From Alligator mississippiensis (Eukaryota; Chordata; Crocodylia; Alligatoridae): DNA of 64,000 nucleotides. A program made the translations under genes and the position numbers. Below, piece after piece: positions 60,484-64,000 of this stretch. The first letter of the stretch is position 1. The number at the start of each line of letters is the position of its first letter. The DNA is taken from NCBI RefSeq assembly GCF_030867095.1, contig NC_081829.1, positions 91,597,261 to 91,661,260 on the forward strand. Direction: 5' to 3'. The notes under the pieces were generated by a model. It was not told the DNA's origin, searched no databases, and was given only the letters and a program-made list of their open reading frames with translations.

Positions 60484-60491
60484 TGTTATGG

Positions 60492-61046
60492 CAGGGGTGG
60501 GCAGTGATTTTGGCTGGAGGGCCACTTAATGAGTTCAGTGTCCATCTGCAGGCCACATTTCTTCATCTTCCTTTCCCTCTTCCCTGCCCGAACCATCCCC
60601 GCAGGTACAACACACCCCAGTCTGTCTCTCTCAATCTCTCTCTCCCTGCCCTGCACAGCTACAGCATGCCTCAGTCCACAATATCCCGGCTCCATCCGCA
60701 GTTTACACCTGCTTGCGCGCAGGAGCATCACCAGGAGGGCATTGGCATCAGCTGTGGATGCTGCCAGCAAGTTCCCAGGGGACTGCAGGTGACATGGTCT
60801 TTCCTGCATGTCCTCATATAGATAACCCTAAGATCCCACCATGTCCACAGCTGATGCCGATGCCTATCCAGGACTGCTTCTGGCGCTCAGGGCGGGAAGT
60901 GTTGTAAGCTGCAGAAGGGGCTGGGACGTGCCCAGTACGACCCAGCAGCTGGAGTCGCTGGTTTCCTGCGGGCTGGATCCCATGACTTTGTGGCCACCTG
61001 CCCACAGGCTGGATACAGCCCCACGGTCGTATTTTACCCACCTCCT
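60492..61046. mobile_element. hAT (caggggtgggca family), 555-bp copy
   Basis: The left end is caggggtgggcagtgatttt and the right end gtattttacccacctcct. Flanks tgttatgg (60484-60491) and tgctatgg (61047-61054) match at 7 of 8 bases. ggagggccacttaatgag near the left end and ggatacagccccacggtc near the right end are family marks. 107- and 105-codon frames inside are not genes. Confidence 0.82.
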
Positions 61047-61054
61047 TGCTATGG

Positions 61055-64000
61055 ATTACTGTTTCTGGACTGACCAGACATCAAGTATATCACCAGATTT
61101 TGTATGGAAGACATTCCCAAATCAGGCCACAACAACATGACTTTGTCTTTCCGTGGATCTTTCTGTGGTTGAAGAGAGCCCAGAAGTCACTTATTGTCCA
61201 AGGGCAGGGACTTCTTTTGTATCCTTTCATTGTGTTCTTGCTCATTCAAGCTGATGCAGCTTGTTTCATTGCCGTATGATGCGAGGCTGAATTAAGTTCA
61301 GGTTAGAGTAGTGCTATTAGTTCCATTTTTTTTTTCTTTAAGCAGAGATTTGGAAGTGTCTGAATTTTAATTTAGTTGAAGTTTGGCCATCTATAGTGGA
61401 GCAAGATTTAGTTAGCATACATTAACTGTGAGTGTTAAAAGGAACAGGGTGGGCTCTCAGGGGTCAAATTCACCCCTAATATAAATACAAACTCAACAGA
61501 ACTACATCAGGAAGGGTTTGGGGGTCTTTGGCTGTACTGATTTTTTTGCTTTCCCAGCTACAAGGCAGCCTTCTGTAAAACTGATGGGGTACTTTGTGTA
61601 ACATTTCAGTAGAATAAATGGATGCTAACATGTGGCAAGGCTGCATGATGATACCTTATTTTGGTTGATCTGATACCTGTCTAAAATGAGCTAAGTCATT
61701 CCCAGCACCTTATCTGTCTGTAGGCTGAACTGACTGAAAGTAGAACAAGGAGCAGATTGCAGTTGCTCACGGGCATTGCAGAAAAGCAAAATGGAGAGGT
61801 CAGTGCAGATCTTAGGGTCTGTTAGAGGCACAGACTTATAATTGGAGCTCTGTGCTCCTGCAGTATACTGGGATGTCTCCAGTTCCCTTAGGAATGGCTC
61901 CAGGAAGATGTATTTCCACAGCTTTCCAACCAGGGTGTGCAGTGGGTGTGATTCCCTTGCACACAGCACATGCTGGACCAAAGTGAATAAATACATTTGG
62001 CCTGTGAACTTGTGGGGAGACTTTTGCTGATGGTGGGTGGGGAGGGTCTGCTCACTCAGGGCCCTTTGGAGGTTTCAGGGATGGGAATGTGGAAGTGTTG
62101 TGAACATTGTGAAATGTGTCTTCTGCTTGAAGGGTGGAATTGGAAGGTGTCATCACCTTTCAAGGTGAAGGTCAAAATGCAAAACAATTCTTTGTGAGGC
62201 TTCCCCATTTCTAGAGTTGTGCAGCCTGGGTTCTTTCTGTTTGCTTGTTTAGTAGCTGAGCCCACAGCTGGTGTGTACTATCCATGAGCAAGCCAGGCCT
62301 GAGTCAAAGTCTGCAATCTCCTTGCTTTTGAAGGCACCTGCATTCCTCCTCCTTTGAACCTCTGCTTAGGATTCTGACTCTGTGGATCTGCATTTTGTGG
62401 CTCAGGGTTGTCTCCATCTAACACAGACTTTTGCTTTTGTGCTTTTCCCCGCCACTTATCAACTGGCCCTAGGGGAGGCTTGGAGGAGGGGGAGAGAGTG
62501 AGAGGTTGGCATGTTTTCATGGGGACACGCTGGAAAGTTAAAACAAAGTGACTCAACCTATGTAATTAAAGTGTTATCCTCTGTGTGGATGCTCCCATTC
62601 AGAAATTAAGTGCCCTTCGTTAGTTTGCTACAGTTTAAGCCCTTTCACTTTCCTGCTCGTCTTCATATAGATAACCCTAATATCATCTTTGCAGCTGAGG
62701 CTCCTTTGGAATATTTGATGCAGTGGCACATACTGGGTCAGGTGTTTGCTCTCACTCTTATTACTGTACAGTGGTTGAAGGCCCTTGAGCAATAAAACAC
62801 ATACCACCTGTGAATAAACTCCGTGAGGCTCCTGTCCATGGATCCCCTTCTAATCTCTGATGAATTGTGGGTAGATGTGTTGTGAGAGCTCAGCTGAAGC
62901 ATGCGGTGTTGTGAAGTTCTGGAGCAGTGCTGTCACCCATAGGGTAGCCTGGAAAGGTTGCCATAATACAGACAGGGCCTCTGAGCCATCTAAACTATAT
63001 TGGTGGTTACTGCTGTCCAGCATCAGGAGGATGCAAAGGCAGATTCATGCAGCCAGTTTTGCAGTCGGAGGTGTTTGCAGCACAGTAGGCATATCAGGCT
63101 ACCTTTAGCTGGCTCAATGGGTACCAACAGCAGCGAAGCCAGAGCGTATGAGCTTCAGTGCAGGTGGTGTGAACTTGCTAGGGACACTGGTTACTTGGGT
63201 GACTACCCTGAGTTGAAATCTAGGCCACTGTAGCTTGACTGCCTTTGGAATATGAACTAGCTAGATTTCAAGCTAGCTCCGGGATGCCTACCCACGCTGC
63301 AGTCACCTCTCGTTGCAGTTCACATGTAGACTTGGAGATGCAGCACAGGCTTTCACCTCCTGCCTTTAATATCCATACATTTTGCTTGCCTACATCTTTA
63401 ATACTCACACATTTGCTAGGTCTGCATTTTCTTACTTCTGCCAAGGTTCCTGATGAAGCAGATGCCAGTGGGGTTACAAATCCTCAAATTCCAAAAATGG
63501 CATTTAAACACGTAGTGTAACCGACTTGACTGAATTTTCTTCCTCTCAAGACAATGTGGACAGTGTCAGTGCTGAAGAGAGCCTGTTGGCTGCATTGGTG
63601 CGGCATAGAAAGCTTTGAGTTGTGTTTTTAAGGTATAAGTTAGTAAAGGGGTTCTGCTCATTTAATACTCTGGCAACCAAGCTCACAGCAGCCTTCCATG
63701 CATTAAGTGTGGAGTCTATCACCACGTGCAGAGTCGGGGCTGAAAACTGATTAACCCTCACTTCCTTGGGGAATGACATCGCTTAAAATAGTTGCAGCCG
63801 TTTCTCAGGCCAGCAGCATGAATGTGTTAAGCAATGCTCAGAATACAGCCCAAGTGGAATTTAAGTATATGTAGGAACGTAGCCCTTGTGCTTAGTCCCT
63901 CCTGTCTTCTAACCTGAAGGCAAACATGTTTCAAGCCTCTTTGCACTGAAGTAAATAGGTACTAAAAGCACCAGTTTGGCATTATAAATCCAGGCTTTAC
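61055..64000. other. Unassigned DNA to the window end
   Basis: AT-leaning DNA with no recognised exon, RNA gene or full transposon. Short inverted words around 63190-63330 (ctagctagatttcaagctag) may be old DNA-element pieces. Short frames of 60-101 codons lack recognisable features. Confidence 0.4.

Noticed and set aside
1-64000. Endogenous retrovirus or other LTR element
   Set aside because: No paired long terminal repeats, primer-binding site or gag/pol/env-like coding was recognised; all reverse transcriptase traces are CR1 type.

Overview
This window looks like non-coding sauropsid DNA, most likely crocodilian and possibly turtle. CR1-type non-LTR retrotransposon pieces recur on both strands, small non-autonomous hAT DNA transposons are abundant, and weak MIR-like SINE remains are present. 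Birds usually carry far fewer hAT copies. The species call is an inference from repeat content, because no species-specific gene was recognised.

Layout. 1-1045 is a G-rich minisatellite of about 51 bp units, cut by the window edge. 3.6-14.8 kb holds hAT elements, a Tigger-like element, CR1 tails and a nested pair in which a hAT sits inside an older element with 19-bp inverted ends. 16.6-18.6 kb is a decayed, internally deleted TTF/ZMYM-type hAT transposon on the minus strand with a younger 967-bp hAT inside it. 19-33 kb carries CR1 and two copies of a 0.73-0.74 kb hAT family. 34.7-35.8 kb is the only gene-like place: a CA-rich minisatellite runs into a CpG island with an ATG and a strong splice donor on the plus strand (ATG at 35609, donor at 35622). 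This is a candidate promoter and first exon of an unidentified host gene, and sequence to its right may be its first intron. 40.0-41.7 kb and 53.9-55.4 kb are the two longest CR1 copies. 42-46 kb and 56.6-61 kb are dense clusters of nested hAT and foldback elements.

The most notable structure is a family of about 0.86-1.0 kb hAT elements (16916-17882, 42137-43146, 45540-46403, 56949-57950). Their GC-rich interiors are inverted duplications, so a copy can fold into a long hairpin. Part of the same interior also appears in an element with different ends (3667-4579). Target-site duplications of 8 bp were found by eye for most hAT calls and set their exact borders.

No complete protein-coding gene, tRNA, rRNA, CRISPR array, LTR element or endogenous virus was recognised. 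All long open frames other than CR1 and transposase relics are products of repeats or of high GC content. No undescribed biological system is evident beyond the repeat architecture described here.
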